Origin: Nannocystis sp.
Lineage (GTDB): Bacteria > Myxococcota_A > Polyangia > Nannocystales > Nannocystaceae
Reading direction: 5' to 3'
NCBI GenBank assembly: GCA_016712315.1
Contig: JADJRG010000022.1
Coordinates: forward strand, 1 to 64,000
Length of the DNA: 64,000 nt
Shown in pieces: positions 17,539 through 25,985 of the stretch. A model generated the notes under the pieces. It worked only from the letters and a program-made list of their open reading frames with translations. It searched no databases and had not been told where the DNA came from. The translations under genes were made by a program, and so were the position numbers. Position 1 is the first letter of the stretch, and every line of letters begins with the position of its first letter.

Positions 17539-19071
17539 ATGGCCGAACCAACCACCATCCGCCTCACCGCCACCGCCCCGCTCAACGGATCGGGCCTCAT
17601 CCCTCTCACCCGCGAAACCCTGCAAACCACCACCGCCGGCCGCCTCTACAGCGCCACCATCCCGACCGGAAGCCGCCTCACCAGCGACATCTTCGGCATT
17701 TTTTCAGCCGGCGCCCACACCTCGATCACCGTCACCGCCTCCACCGACAACCCCCGCGACGTGCTCCGCGTCTACCTCGGCGCCGCCATCCGCAGCGAGC
17801 ACCGCCTCGCCGGATCCCAAACCATCACCGTCGCCCCCGGAGAAGAGCTCGGCTTCATCACCGAGGCCCCCACCGTCCTCCTACTCGTCGTCAACGAACT
17901 CTCCGAAGCCGACCAAACCGCCCGCCTCGACAGCGCCGCTGCGCCCGTCATCCGCGCCCGCCTCACCCGCAACGCCGGCTTCACCGCCACCGGCGTCATG
18001 AACATCAACCTCCTCTGGTCCACCGCTTCACATGTCCTAGAGGCCACATCCAACGCCCCCGCCGGAGCCCTCCCGCTCGAAGCCCTCGATCCCCGTCAAT
18101 CCCGCTACGCCGGCTACTACTGGCGCGTCCGCGTCTCCGGCTGCGACGGCGCCTATTTTTCCGGCCCCGCCAACCGCCTCACCGGCGACGCCGCCCTCGA
18201 ACAGCTCCTCCCCGGCCAGTGGTCCACCCCGCGCCGCGTCAGCCACGACGATCTCCTCGCCGTGCTCAGCCCGCCCGTGCGCGTCGGCTGCCCCACCGTC
18301 ATCGCCGAACACGAGCTAGTCCCCATCACCGAAGCCCAGCTCCTCGCCACCGCCGCCGCCCCGACAACGCCCCCGCTCACCCAGCCCGCAGGCGCCATCC
18401 CGTGGGCCACCTTTAGCGACTACTCCGTCAACGCCGCCGGCGCCGATCGCCATGAAGCCGGCTACCTCATGTGGACGCACGCCATTACCGGCAACTCCAA
18501 CGTCATCGGCAACAAGGGCTTCCACGGCGTCGGCACCGGCAACAAGGCCATGCTCGGCACCGACGCCCCCATCCTCCTCGGTCTCCCCCTCGCCCAACTC
18601 ACCGCGCTCAGCGTCCGCTACGCCCTGCGCACCGCAGGCAACGCCCACATCCTCAATCGTCCGTACATCAACATTATCATCGACATCAACGGCGACGGCA
18701 CCCTCTACAAGATCGGCGTACTCGATCGCGATCCCAACCCCGCCCTCAACCTGCTCGTCGACGTCGCCCAGGCCGACCCCACCGATCACGAGTACCTGCT
18801 CTCCTGGGTAGGCGCCGGCAAGCTCAAGATCGTCAACGAGCTCGCCGGAGTCACCCCCGCCGTCGATCTCGGCGCCGGCTGGCACAACAAGGTCTTCCAC
18901 GTCAGCGACATCCTCGCCGTCTACCCCGACGCCAAGCTCGCCCAAGCCTTCCCCGCCGACAACGGCCTCCCCGCCGATCTCACCATGCCCCCTCTCTGGC
19001 TCGTCCTCGGCGACTCCACCTACACCCGCTACTCGCGCGTCCTCCTGCGCGAAGTCCGGCTCAACAGCTAG
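17539..19071 (+). CDS. Beta-rich secreted or particle-surface-like protein, unknown
   Basis: 510 aa, last intact gene of the train. It is dominated by beta strands and Thr/Ala/Gly-rich loops, with no signal peptide. The N-terminal half resembles repeated Ig-like or jelly-roll strands (SITVTASTDN, SQTITVAPGEELGF). The C-terminal third contains YINIIIDINGDGTLYKIGVL, a DxNxDGxx calcium-loop-like stretch seen in extracellular and lectin-like proteins. A fragment with the same DIN(G/D)DGTLYKI signature lies on the opposite strand at 19,745-19,921. A fibre, spike or adhesin role fits its position at the end of the train but is inference. Confidence 0.5.
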   Translation: MAEPTTIRLTATAPLNGSGLIPLTRETLQTTTAGRLYSATIPTGSRLTSDIFGIFSAGAHTSITVTASTDNPRDVLRVYLGAAIRSEHRLAGSQTITVAPGEELGFITEAPTVLLLVVNELSEADQTARLDSAAAPVIRARLTRNAGFTATGVMNINLLWSTASHVLEATSNAPAGALPLEALDPRQSRYAGYYWRVRVSGCDGAYFSGPANRLTGDAALEQLLPGQWSTPRRVSHDDLLAVLSPPVRVGCPTVIAEHELVPITEAQLLATAAAPTTPPLTQPAGAIPWATFSDYSVNAAGADRHEAGYLMWTHAITGNSNVIGNKGFHGVGTGNKAMLGTDAPILLGLPLAQLTALSVRYALRTAGNAHILNRPYINIIIDINGDGTLYKIGVLDRDPNPALNLLVDVAQADPTDHEYLLSWVGAGKLKIVNELAGVTPAVDLGAGWHNKVFHVSDILAVYPDAKLAQAFPADNGLPADLTMPPLWLVLGDSTYTRYSRVLLREVRLNS

Positions 19072-19108
19072 CCCGCCGTCCCCGAGCGGGCCAAACCCGC
19101 GCATGCTG

Positions 19109-19140
19109 CATCGGAATCGCCGACCAAAACCGCGCCCTCC
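19109..19140 (+). repeat. Short duplicated fragment of the 15056 membrane-protein gene
   Basis: This stretch encodes GIADQNRAL and matches 15,151-15,181 with a few substitutions. It lies just after the last gene of the train and is not part of any intact frame. It is best read as debris from duplication or recombination within the element. Confidence 0.5.
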
Positions 19141-19162
19141 ACGTCGCGGTTTCTGGCATTGC

Positions 19163-19345
19163 CCATTTATACACGCGGGCATAGACTTTAGCGCAATACT
19201 CGACCTCGCCGACGCAGAAGATCATCCTGCCGAAGCGGAGCGCGCCGCCGACCTCGCTGACGCTGCCGAGCACGGTCCGCTCGAGGATCGACTCGGCCCC
19301 GGTCGTCGTCACCTCGACCTCGTACCAGTCGCTCGTGGGCGGGTG
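19163..19345 (-). pseudogene. Gene fragment of unknown origin on the minus strand
   Basis: Reads as a well-formed but isolated peptide (SDWYEVEVTTTGAESILERT ... GRMIFCVGEVEYCAKVY) with no credible start, ribosome site or partner. Flanking sequence in the same frame is not protein-like. Low-confidence remnant. Confidence 0.35.
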
Positions 19346-19540
19346 TCGACGCCGCTCGTGTACCATCGCGAGCCATGGTCGAGCTGGGCGACGGGGAGCT
19401 ATCGCCCCTACTTCGGCTCGCGGGTGACGAGGCAGTCCTCAACACGACGCTGCGCGCCCCGCTGCGCGCGGGCTTCGCGGCCGCGCCGACCCTCGCGCCG
19501 AGCGCTGCGGGGTACGAGCTCGCGGTCGGTGACGGGGCCC

Positions 19541-19760
19541 GCGCTCGCTCGCGCTCGCCCCGAGCGCACGACTCGGCCCCTACCTGATCCTCCGCGAGCT
19601 CGGGGCCGGCGGCATGGGGGTGGTCTACGCCGCCTACCATGAGGAGTTCGACCGCCGGGTCGCGATCAAGCTGGTCCACCGCAGCGTCGGCGAGAGCAGC
19701 GACGGTCACGCCCGGATCCTCCGCGAGGCTCAGGCGCTCGCCCGCCTCTCGCACCACGAT
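19541..19760 (+). pseudogene. Truncated Hanks-type Ser/Thr kinase N-lobe
   Basis: Encodes LGPYLILRELGAGGMGVVYA (glycine loop), then RRVAIKLVHR (ATP-lysine in VAIK) and ILREAQALARLSH (alpha-C region). The frame then breaks off exactly where kinases continue with 'PNVV'. No catalytic HRD loop, DFG or C-lobe follows. From about 19,745 the coding signal is on the other strand. This is a clean truncation typical of an insertion or recombination junction. Confidence 0.75.
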
Positions 19761-19921
19761 CGAGGACGGCGATCTTGTAGAGGGTGCCGTCATCGTTGAT
19801 GTCGGCGGCGAGGAACTTGTTATCGGGGCTATCCTCGAGCGGGACGACCTCGAACGAAGCGCGCGCAGGAGATCTCTCCTGCGAGATCGAGTATCCGGCC
19901 GCGGGACCAAGTTCCGGCCTT
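19745..19921 (-). pseudogene. Fragment related to the C-terminus of the 17539 protein
   Basis: On the minus strand one frame reads VVPLEDSPDNKFLAADINDD then GTLYKIAVLDRG. The DIN-x-DGTLYKI-x-VLDR signature matches the 17539 gene product. No start or stop context remains, and it abuts the truncated kinase. The fragment shows that a second copy of this protein family once lay here in inverted orientation. Confidence 0.5.
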
Positions 19922-19966
19922 GAACCTCCTTGGCGCAGCCTTGGCCCGGGGGCGATTGTGCTTTGA

Positions 19967-19989
19967 TGAGTTGGACTTGAGCCAACTCA
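19967..19989. promoter_or_regulatory. Perfect 8-bp inverted repeat upstream of rnlA (candidate operator)
   Basis: TGAGTTGG and CCAACTCA are separated by 7 nt and lie about 77 bp before the rnlA ATG. Toxin-antitoxin promoters are commonly autorepressed through such repeats. A short hairpin terminator for rightward transcription is the alternative, but no T-run follows. Confidence 0.4.
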
Positions 19990-20065
19990 CTCGGATAGAG
20001 CAGGCGCGGACTCCAATTTGGCTTGCAACCCTGTATCGCAGGCGAGAAGATCCGTCTCCCAGCCC

Positions 20066-21136
20066 ATGTCGCTCAAAAATCTGAACCTTGACAGAGCCCG
20101 TATCCTCGAAGTTGCGGCGAATGCGCTCCCCGGAGCAGCAGTTGAACCGTTGGTCAAAAAAGGCCAGGCACACGAGTGCTCCATCCGACTAGATGACAGG
20201 CAGGCACTACTGCACTTCTTCTACAACGCCAATGGGACAACCAGTATCAACTACAAAGTCGGCAAGCACCAAGATATCTCAGAAATGGTAGCGAGGTACA
20301 TCGCGGATGTTGGCGTCACAAATCCGGAAAAATCATTCTCACTTAGCCTGCGTGGCCGCAGTCAAGACGATGTGGACCTGCTCATCGAATACCTGAAAAC
20401 TGAAGTTGGCGCGTCTCTGCTCGATACAGTGTCGGTCCCCGTTCCGTATCATACTGCGTACCGGCTCAAGAGCGTGCAAAATGACGTGATCACAATCAAA
20501 TACTTCGTTAACGGGACTCTTCAACTTCAGGGCAAACCGCTACTCTTGTACAGAGAGTCGCTTGCCTTTCTTTCACAATTTCTATCTCTCGAAGATGTGA
20601 TCAGAAACCAGACGATCAACTACAAAGTAGACGTCGATCCAAAACAAGTGACCGACGAACTTCAGGATTTTCTACCCACAGCGTACTCGTTCCTGGACGG
20701 AACAATCCTCAAGATTCTTGGCGCCGCACTCACGCTGCGAAAAATTGATGTGCCGATGGCCGACTATAGCTCTTTTGTATTTCCCGCGCTCAGGAGCTTA
20801 GAAGGATACCTAAAGCAGCTATTTCAGAACCGAGGCATCAGCCTTCAAAAAGTCAACAGCTTTGGGGACATCTTCACAAGGAATACCACGGGTACATCGT
20901 ACATTCTCAAGCCAGAGGTCCGAGTTAAAGTCAATTGCGCAGAAACATCTTCCGCCATTCAGAGATGCTACTCCCTCTTCAGTACTCACAGACATGGGCT
21001 ATTCCATGTCGACGCCGTGATTTCAGGGACTCGCCTTATCGAGAAGCGAGAGGATGCGCTCAATCTGATCGACACCATATTGAGGGAGATCGAGAGCTCG
21101 TACATTCCGATCAGCGAAAAAGGGTGTGGGCCGTGA
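20066..21136 (+). CDS. rnlA: RnlA-like RNase toxin
   Basis: 356 aa from ATG 20066. A longer TTG start at 20018 is less likely because homologues begin near KNLNL. Recognised from conserved blocks of the E. coli RNase LS toxin in order: KNLNLDRARI at the N-terminus, HFFYNANGTTSINYKVG, LLLYRESLAFLSQFLSL, the Dmd/RnlB-binding and catalytic C-terminal part with FPALRSLEGYLKQLF, YILKPEVRVKV and CYSLFSTHRHGLFHVD. RnlA cleaves mRNA after phage infection when RnlB is lost. The gene and its partner are visibly more AT-rich than everything around them, which indicates recent acquisition. The stop overlaps rnlB as GTGA. Confidence 0.85.
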   Translation: MSLKNLNLDRARILEVAANALPGAAVEPLVKKGQAHECSIRLDDRQALLHFFYNANGTTSINYKVGKHQDISEMVARYIADVGVTNPEKSFSLSLRGRSQDDVDLLIEYLKTEVGASLLDTVSVPVPYHTAYRLKSVQNDVITIKYFVNGTLQLQGKPLLLYRESLAFLSQFLSLEDVIRNQTINYKVDVDPKQVTDELQDFLPTAYSFLDGTILKILGAALTLRKIDVPMADYSSFVFPALRSLEGYLKQLFQNRGISLQKVNSFGDIFTRNTTGTSYILKPEVRVKVNCAETSSAIQRCYSLFSTHRHGLFHVDAVISGTRLIEKREDALNLIDTILREIESSYIPISEKGCGP

Positions 21137-21492
21137 ACTGTCAGTACTGCCTGGGGCGGCTGGATGACGCCACATGTATCGTGTGGTCTGTCAGCTATAT
21201 CTCACCAACTGAATTTCTCGAGGAGATTGCCCGCGCCTTGGCGGACTGGGCTTACTCTGGCGGCGTCGTCTTTGACCTCCTCCTCGCAAACGGCCAGGCT
21301 TCTAACCGCTTTGTCGGCGCGCGCTTTGATGGTCGCGACTTTGACCGTGCGAGTTTTGTGGTCATCTCCCAGAACCTCGACACCCTCAAGCACGTATCGC
21401 TGCGTTTTTACCACTCGCACCCTGAAATGCTGGAGAACAGCGTTCTTCCCAAGACGACACAGTTTCTGATTCGCAAGAACATCTGTGTTTAG
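21133..21492 (+). CDS. rnlB: RnlB-like antitoxin
   Basis: 119 aa from a GTG that overlaps the rnlA stop by four bases. The conserved core is FDLLLANGQASNRFVGARFD, corresponding to the LL-ANG-NRF block of RnlB. It is followed by LRFYHSHPEMLENSVLP. The toxin-first order and tight overlap are those of rnlAB. It is expected to bind and restrain RnlA. Base composition matches rnlA and differs from the flanks. Confidence 0.8.
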   Translation: MNCQYCLGRLDDATCIVWSVSYISPTEFLEEIARALADWAYSGGVVFDLLLANGQASNRFVGARFDGRDFDRASFVVISQNLDTLKHVSLRFYHSHPEMLENSVLPKTTQFLIRKNICV

Positions 21493-21697
21493 CATGGTGC
21501 AGGGCACGCCGCGCGCACTGTCCAGAAAATCATACACCCCCTCGCGATCCCTCCCCTTCAAGGAGCGCTTCGCCTACGGCCTCTGCCCCGAGGCGGGCAA
21601 GAAGGCCGACCGAGCCCGCCATCAGGGGCCGGCGCCTCGATGCGCGATCTCGACAGCGATCGCGAGACCGCTTAGGCTGGGCTCACTGATCGCGCTC

Positions 21698-24600
21698 ATG
21701 ACCGACCGTCCGCGCAGCCACACCCCCGCCTCGCTCCAGCCCATGCCCGATCCCGATGAGGCCGGCCCGATCCGGTGGCTGCACCTCTCGGATCTGCACG
21801 TCGGTTGTCGAGGTGAGGCGCTGTGGTGGCAGATGATCGAGCAGTTCTGGCGCCGGCTCGATGAGCAGGTCGAGGTGGTCGGGGCGCCGGATCTGGTGCT
21901 GATGACCGGCGATCTGACGTTTAAGGGGGATGTGCGCGAATTCGATGCGCTGACGAGCTTTTTGGAGCAGTTGCGCGCTCGGTTGCCGAAGGGCGCACAG
22001 GGTCAGCCGCCGCTGATCGTCCCGGTGCCGGGCAACCATGACCTGCAGCGGCCGACTGGACGTGAGGCGCTCCTGTGCCGGGTGCTGCTCGACTACGAGA
22101 AGGGGCGCGCTGATCAGGACGTCGCGGATCTGATCGATGAGCTGTGGATGAAGCAGGATCCGTCGTTTGTGCGGCCCCTCTTCGCCAACTACCTCGCGTG
22201 GTTCGATCAGGTGATCCGGGTGCAGGAGCGGGCGGGGGTGACGCTGCGCAGCTCGTTCTTCCCCGGCGACGTGTACGTCAAGATCGAGCTGCCCGGGCGC
22301 TTCCCGCTGACGATCGTGGGGCTGAATTCGGCGTGGATCCAGCACCGGGAGGGCGACTTCGAGAGCAAGCTGGTATTGCCGCTGGAGCAGTTCCAGGCGG
22401 TGTTGCCCCGTGCGCCGGGGGCGTCGCCGCTGGCGGTGCTCGGCGAGACGCACCGGGCGCTGCTGATAATGCACCACCCGCGGAGCTGGTTGTCGAAGGC
22501 GCAGCAGCAGATCTTTGACAGCGGGATCTATGCGCCCGAACGCTTCGACGCCTGTCTGCACGGGCACATGCACGTGCCGAACAGTGAGAACACGTCGCGA
22601 GCTGGCGGCGCTCCTCGCTGCTACTACCAGGCGCCGTCGCTCTTTGGGGTGGAGCACTACGGCCGCACCACTGCGTCGCGGGCGATCGGGTTCACGTGGG
22701 GGGCGCTGCACGAGGACGGGGAGCTGCGGGTGTGGCCGCAGAAATGGGCGCGTAAGGGCGATGGCACCGAGGTCTTCGACCGCGACGATTTTTTTCACTG
22801 GGATCCGGCAGGGGGTGTGCTGCTGCGGCGGGGGGACGGTCGGCGGCTGGCCCGGCCGCACACGCCGCAGCGCGGTGCGGGATCGCGGGTGAGCGAGCTC
22901 GGGCTTGGCCGTCGTATCGAGCTCGCGGAGCCTGCCGCGATCGTGGCGTACCGGACCTGGCTTTTGGAGCAGAAGCCCGGGGTCAAGCTGATCGGCGTCG
23001 GCGGCGGTGATATGAGCCTCGATCTGGACGCAGTGTATGTGCCGCTGCGGGCGCGTGAGCGGCTCTGCGGGGACCTTCACGGCGTCGGAGCGGCGCAGAG
23101 CGCAGCGCGGCGGCGTGGGGGGGCAGATCTGGCGAATGTGGGCGAGGTGTCGGAGCCGTTGGACTTTGAGGTGGACCGCCTCTTTGGGGCGATCCAAACG
23201 CCGCACGCGCTGATCCTCGGCGAGCCGGGATCGGGCAAGACGACGGCGCTGCATAAGCTGTTACATGTGTGCGCGCGTGAAGGCGCGGAGGCGCTGGGGC
23301 TGCCGGAGGGCACGGTGCCGGTGCCGCTGTGGATGCGGCGCTTTACGAGCGCACGCGACAAGCGACCGATCTCGGCGTGGATCCAGGACGAGCTCGACGA
23401 GCGCTCGGGCCGCAAGCTGCTTAAGCGGAGCTGGGCGCGGCGCTGTGGGCCCATGGGCGGCTCCTCTTGCTCGCCGACGGGCTCGATGAAGTGGCAGATG
23501 AGGGGCTGCGCGCGCGGCTGTGCGGGTACCTGTGGGAGCAGGTCGAGGGGACTCGTGTGCGCGCGGTGGTGTCGAGCCGCTACGCCGGCTATCGGCGGGC
23601 GGTGAGGTTGCCGGCGCAGTTTACGGAGCTAGAGCTGCGGCCGCTCAGCGGCGAGATGGTCGACCGGCTGGTGCGGCAGTGGTTCGCGGAGGCGGTGCGG
23701 GTGGTTCGCACGGTGAGCGAGGAGGAGGCGCAGGCGCGCGGTAGGGAGCTGATCGCGGCGCTGCACAGCGATGTGTATACGACCCAGCGGCTCAAGGTGA
23801 TGGTGAGTACGCCGCTCTTGCTGACCCTGCTCTGCGTGATCGTGCATCAAGGGCGGCCGATGCCGCGCAGCCGGGCGGAGTACTACGAGCGCTGCCTCGA
23901 GGTGCTGCTGTTACGCTGGGGCAAGGAGCAGAAGCGGCGCGAGCCGCCGCTGGTGATCGACAAGGCGCTGGCGGTGCTGCGGCCGCTGGCGTACGCGCTG
24001 CAAGCCTCGGGGGACCGCGATACACGCCTGCGCGCGGAGCTGGCGGTGATGGTCAAGAAGCGGCTGCGGGAGCTGGGGCTCGACGATCGCCTGGGGATGC
24101 AGGTGGTCGATTGGTTGCAGAGGGACGCGGGGGTGCTGCAAGAATTCGCGCCGGAGCACCTCGGCTTCGCCCACCTCGGGCTGCAGGAGTACCTCGCGGC
24201 GACCCACATCGGCGAGAGGGATACGCTGCTGGATGAGCTAACGGCGCATCTCGCCGATCCGTGGTGGCACGAGGTCGCGCGACTGGTCGCGGGGCAGCGG
24301 GTGGCGTTTGTGCCGCTGATGCGGCGTGTGCTCAAGGTGCAGATCTCTCAGGGCGAGCTGCTCGACCAGCTCCTCGATGAGGCGCCCGAGGCCGACGCGA
24401 CGCCGCTGCTCGAGCGCTTGCACGCGGGCGGTACGCCGCGCGAGCTGGCGACGGTGCTGCGGCTGTTGCGGCGTTTCTCCGGCGATGAGCGGGTGCGTGA
24501 GGCTGTGGCGGAGCGTAGCGGGGACAAGGACGCGGAGATGCAGGCGCTGGCGGCGCAGATCCTTGAGGTGCGCGAGTCGGGCGGGATGCGTGAGGGCGCC

Positions 24601-25737
24601 GAGGTCGTGCTGGTGTTTTTTGAAAAGGAGCGAACCGCGGCGGAGGGGCTGGCGAAGGAGCTTCGGGCGTGCGGGGTGCAGGTCTTCTCCGATGCGCAGG
24701 GGCGCCTCTTCGATGCGCTAGAGCTGAACAGCGAGTTGGCGGCCGCAGAGGCGGCGCCCTGCGTTGTCGTGCTCTCGGGCCGTGAGGGCCCGGCTTGGCA
24801 TGATACGGCGGTGTCGAGCTGTGTCGCGTACTTCGTCGACGCGAGGAAGGCGATGGCGTGGGCGCTGCTCCCTGGGGGGGTGGACGCGGCTTGGCCGGCA
24901 GAGCTAGGTGAGGCGCGGCGCTTCGACGTACGCGATCCGGGCGGCTGCGACGCGCTGCGCGGCTGGCTGGCGACGGCGCGGCGTGGCGCTCGCAGGATCG
25001 AGAGCGGGCAGCACTTTATCGAGCAGGTGACGGGGATTCGCTTCTTGTGGGTGCCGGGCGGGCGCTTTGAGATGGGCATGAAGGGGGTCGAGGAGCCGGT
25101 TCACTGGGTCCGGCTCTCGCCCTACTGGTTGGCGGAGACGCCGGTGACGAACGCGCAGTATGGAAAATTCCTCGCGGCGACGGGACGCGAAGAACCGTGG
25201 TACTGGCGCGATCGGGGTTTTTCACACGAGGAGCAGCCGGTGGTCGGGGTGAGCTGGGAGGACGCGATGCAGTTCTGCACCTGGCTTTCGGAGCAGCCAG
25301 AGGTCATCGCGTCAGGGGTGAAGGTGACGCTGCCGAGTGAGGCGCAGTGGGAGTTCGCGGCGCGCGGCACGGATGGCCGGCGCTATCCGTGGGGCGATGA
25401 GCCAGCAGACGCGACGCGGGCGGTGTACGGGCGCAAGGACGGGACCGCGAAGTTGGGGAGCTGCCCGGCGGGGAAAGGGCCATTCGGGCACCTCGACCTG
25501 GCAGGCAACGTGTGGCAGTGGTGCCGAGATGGGTTCAAGCCTGATGAGTACCGGAGAAGCGGGCGGCAGGAGAGCGTCGACCCGGTTGGGCAGTCGGGGG
25601 ACGACCTCCGGGTGGTGCGCGGTGACTCTTGGAGGTTTGATGAGGTGCGGCCGGCCGCCAGGCGCCGCTGGCTCAGGTCCGTCAGCCGCCTCGACGACCT
25701 CGGCTTTCAGGTGGTTTCTGAGCCCGCGAGCCGTTAA
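21698..25737 (+). CDS. Metallophosphoesterase-NACHT-TIR-like-FGE-fold fusion (one frameshift)
   Basis: About 1,346 aa if joined across a shift near 23,430. ATG 21743 (MPDPDEAG) is an alternative start that aligns better with the paralogue. Domain order: calcineurin-like phosphoesterase with all metal motifs (LSDLHVG, TGDLTF, PGNHD, MHHPR, HGHMH; 21,770-22,800); NACHT NTPase with Walker A GEPGSGKTT (23,220) and Walker B LLLLADGLDEV (23,465), ending in LGLQEYLAATHI; a TIR/SEFIR-like domain (AEVVLVFFEKERTAAEGLAK ... CVVVLSGREGPAW, 24,600-24,970); and a formylglycine-enzyme-like fold (RFEMGMKG, PVVGVSWEDAMQFC, YPWGDEP, DLAGNVWQW; 25,010-25,737). The FGE part lacks the catalytic Cys pair, so sensing is likelier than catalysis. 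It fits STAND-type anti-phage ATPases. Confidence 0.8.
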
Positions 25738-25985
25738 TCCTTGATCTTTGGCTTTTTCCGATGACGAGAGTTCCGGGGGCCACACGATGACGTTGGCAAA
25801 CGAGTGTGCCCGCGCGTGTCAGGGGGCGTTGACACGTGTCGACACAAAGATCGCCGAAAACGTTGTTTTAGGGGCAGCTTCTTCGGGCGACCAGGGGCTA
25901 CGCCCCTGGACCCCGAACGCACGTCATCGGCATCGCCAATGATCAACTTTCAAGGGCTCGCGGGCTCAGAAACCACCCGAAAGCC
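25702..25985. repeat. Imperfect ~65-bp inverted repeat at the 3' ends of the two convergent paralogues
   Basis: 25,702-25,766 and the reverse complement of 25,922-25,985 match closely. The first 31 bases differ at one position, and matching resumes past both stop codons. The arms cover the last codons (VVSEPAS in both proteins) and extend into the intergenic space. The similarity outside the coding region suggests inverted duplication or gene conversion. Confidence 0.75.
25891..25909. terminator. Hairpin between convergent genes
   Basis: An 8-bp perfect stem CCAGGGGC / GCCCCTGG with a 3-nt loop lies in the 212-bp space between the two convergent giant genes. No T-run follows on either strand, so termination efficiency is uncertain. 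Confidence 0.45.

Noticed and set aside
1..19071. Standard tailed prophage
   Set aside because: No terminase, portal, HK97 capsid, tail tube, baseplate or holin-lysin set is recognisable in the window.
19188..19985. 265-codon minus-strand open frame across the remnant zone
   Set aside because: It is Arg/Ser-rich and out of frame with the protein-like fragments on that strand.
21683..23254. 523-codon minus-strand open frame opposite the metallophosphoesterase
   Set aside because: Antisense shadow of a high-GC gene; no motif, and the plus strand has complete phosphoesterase signatures.
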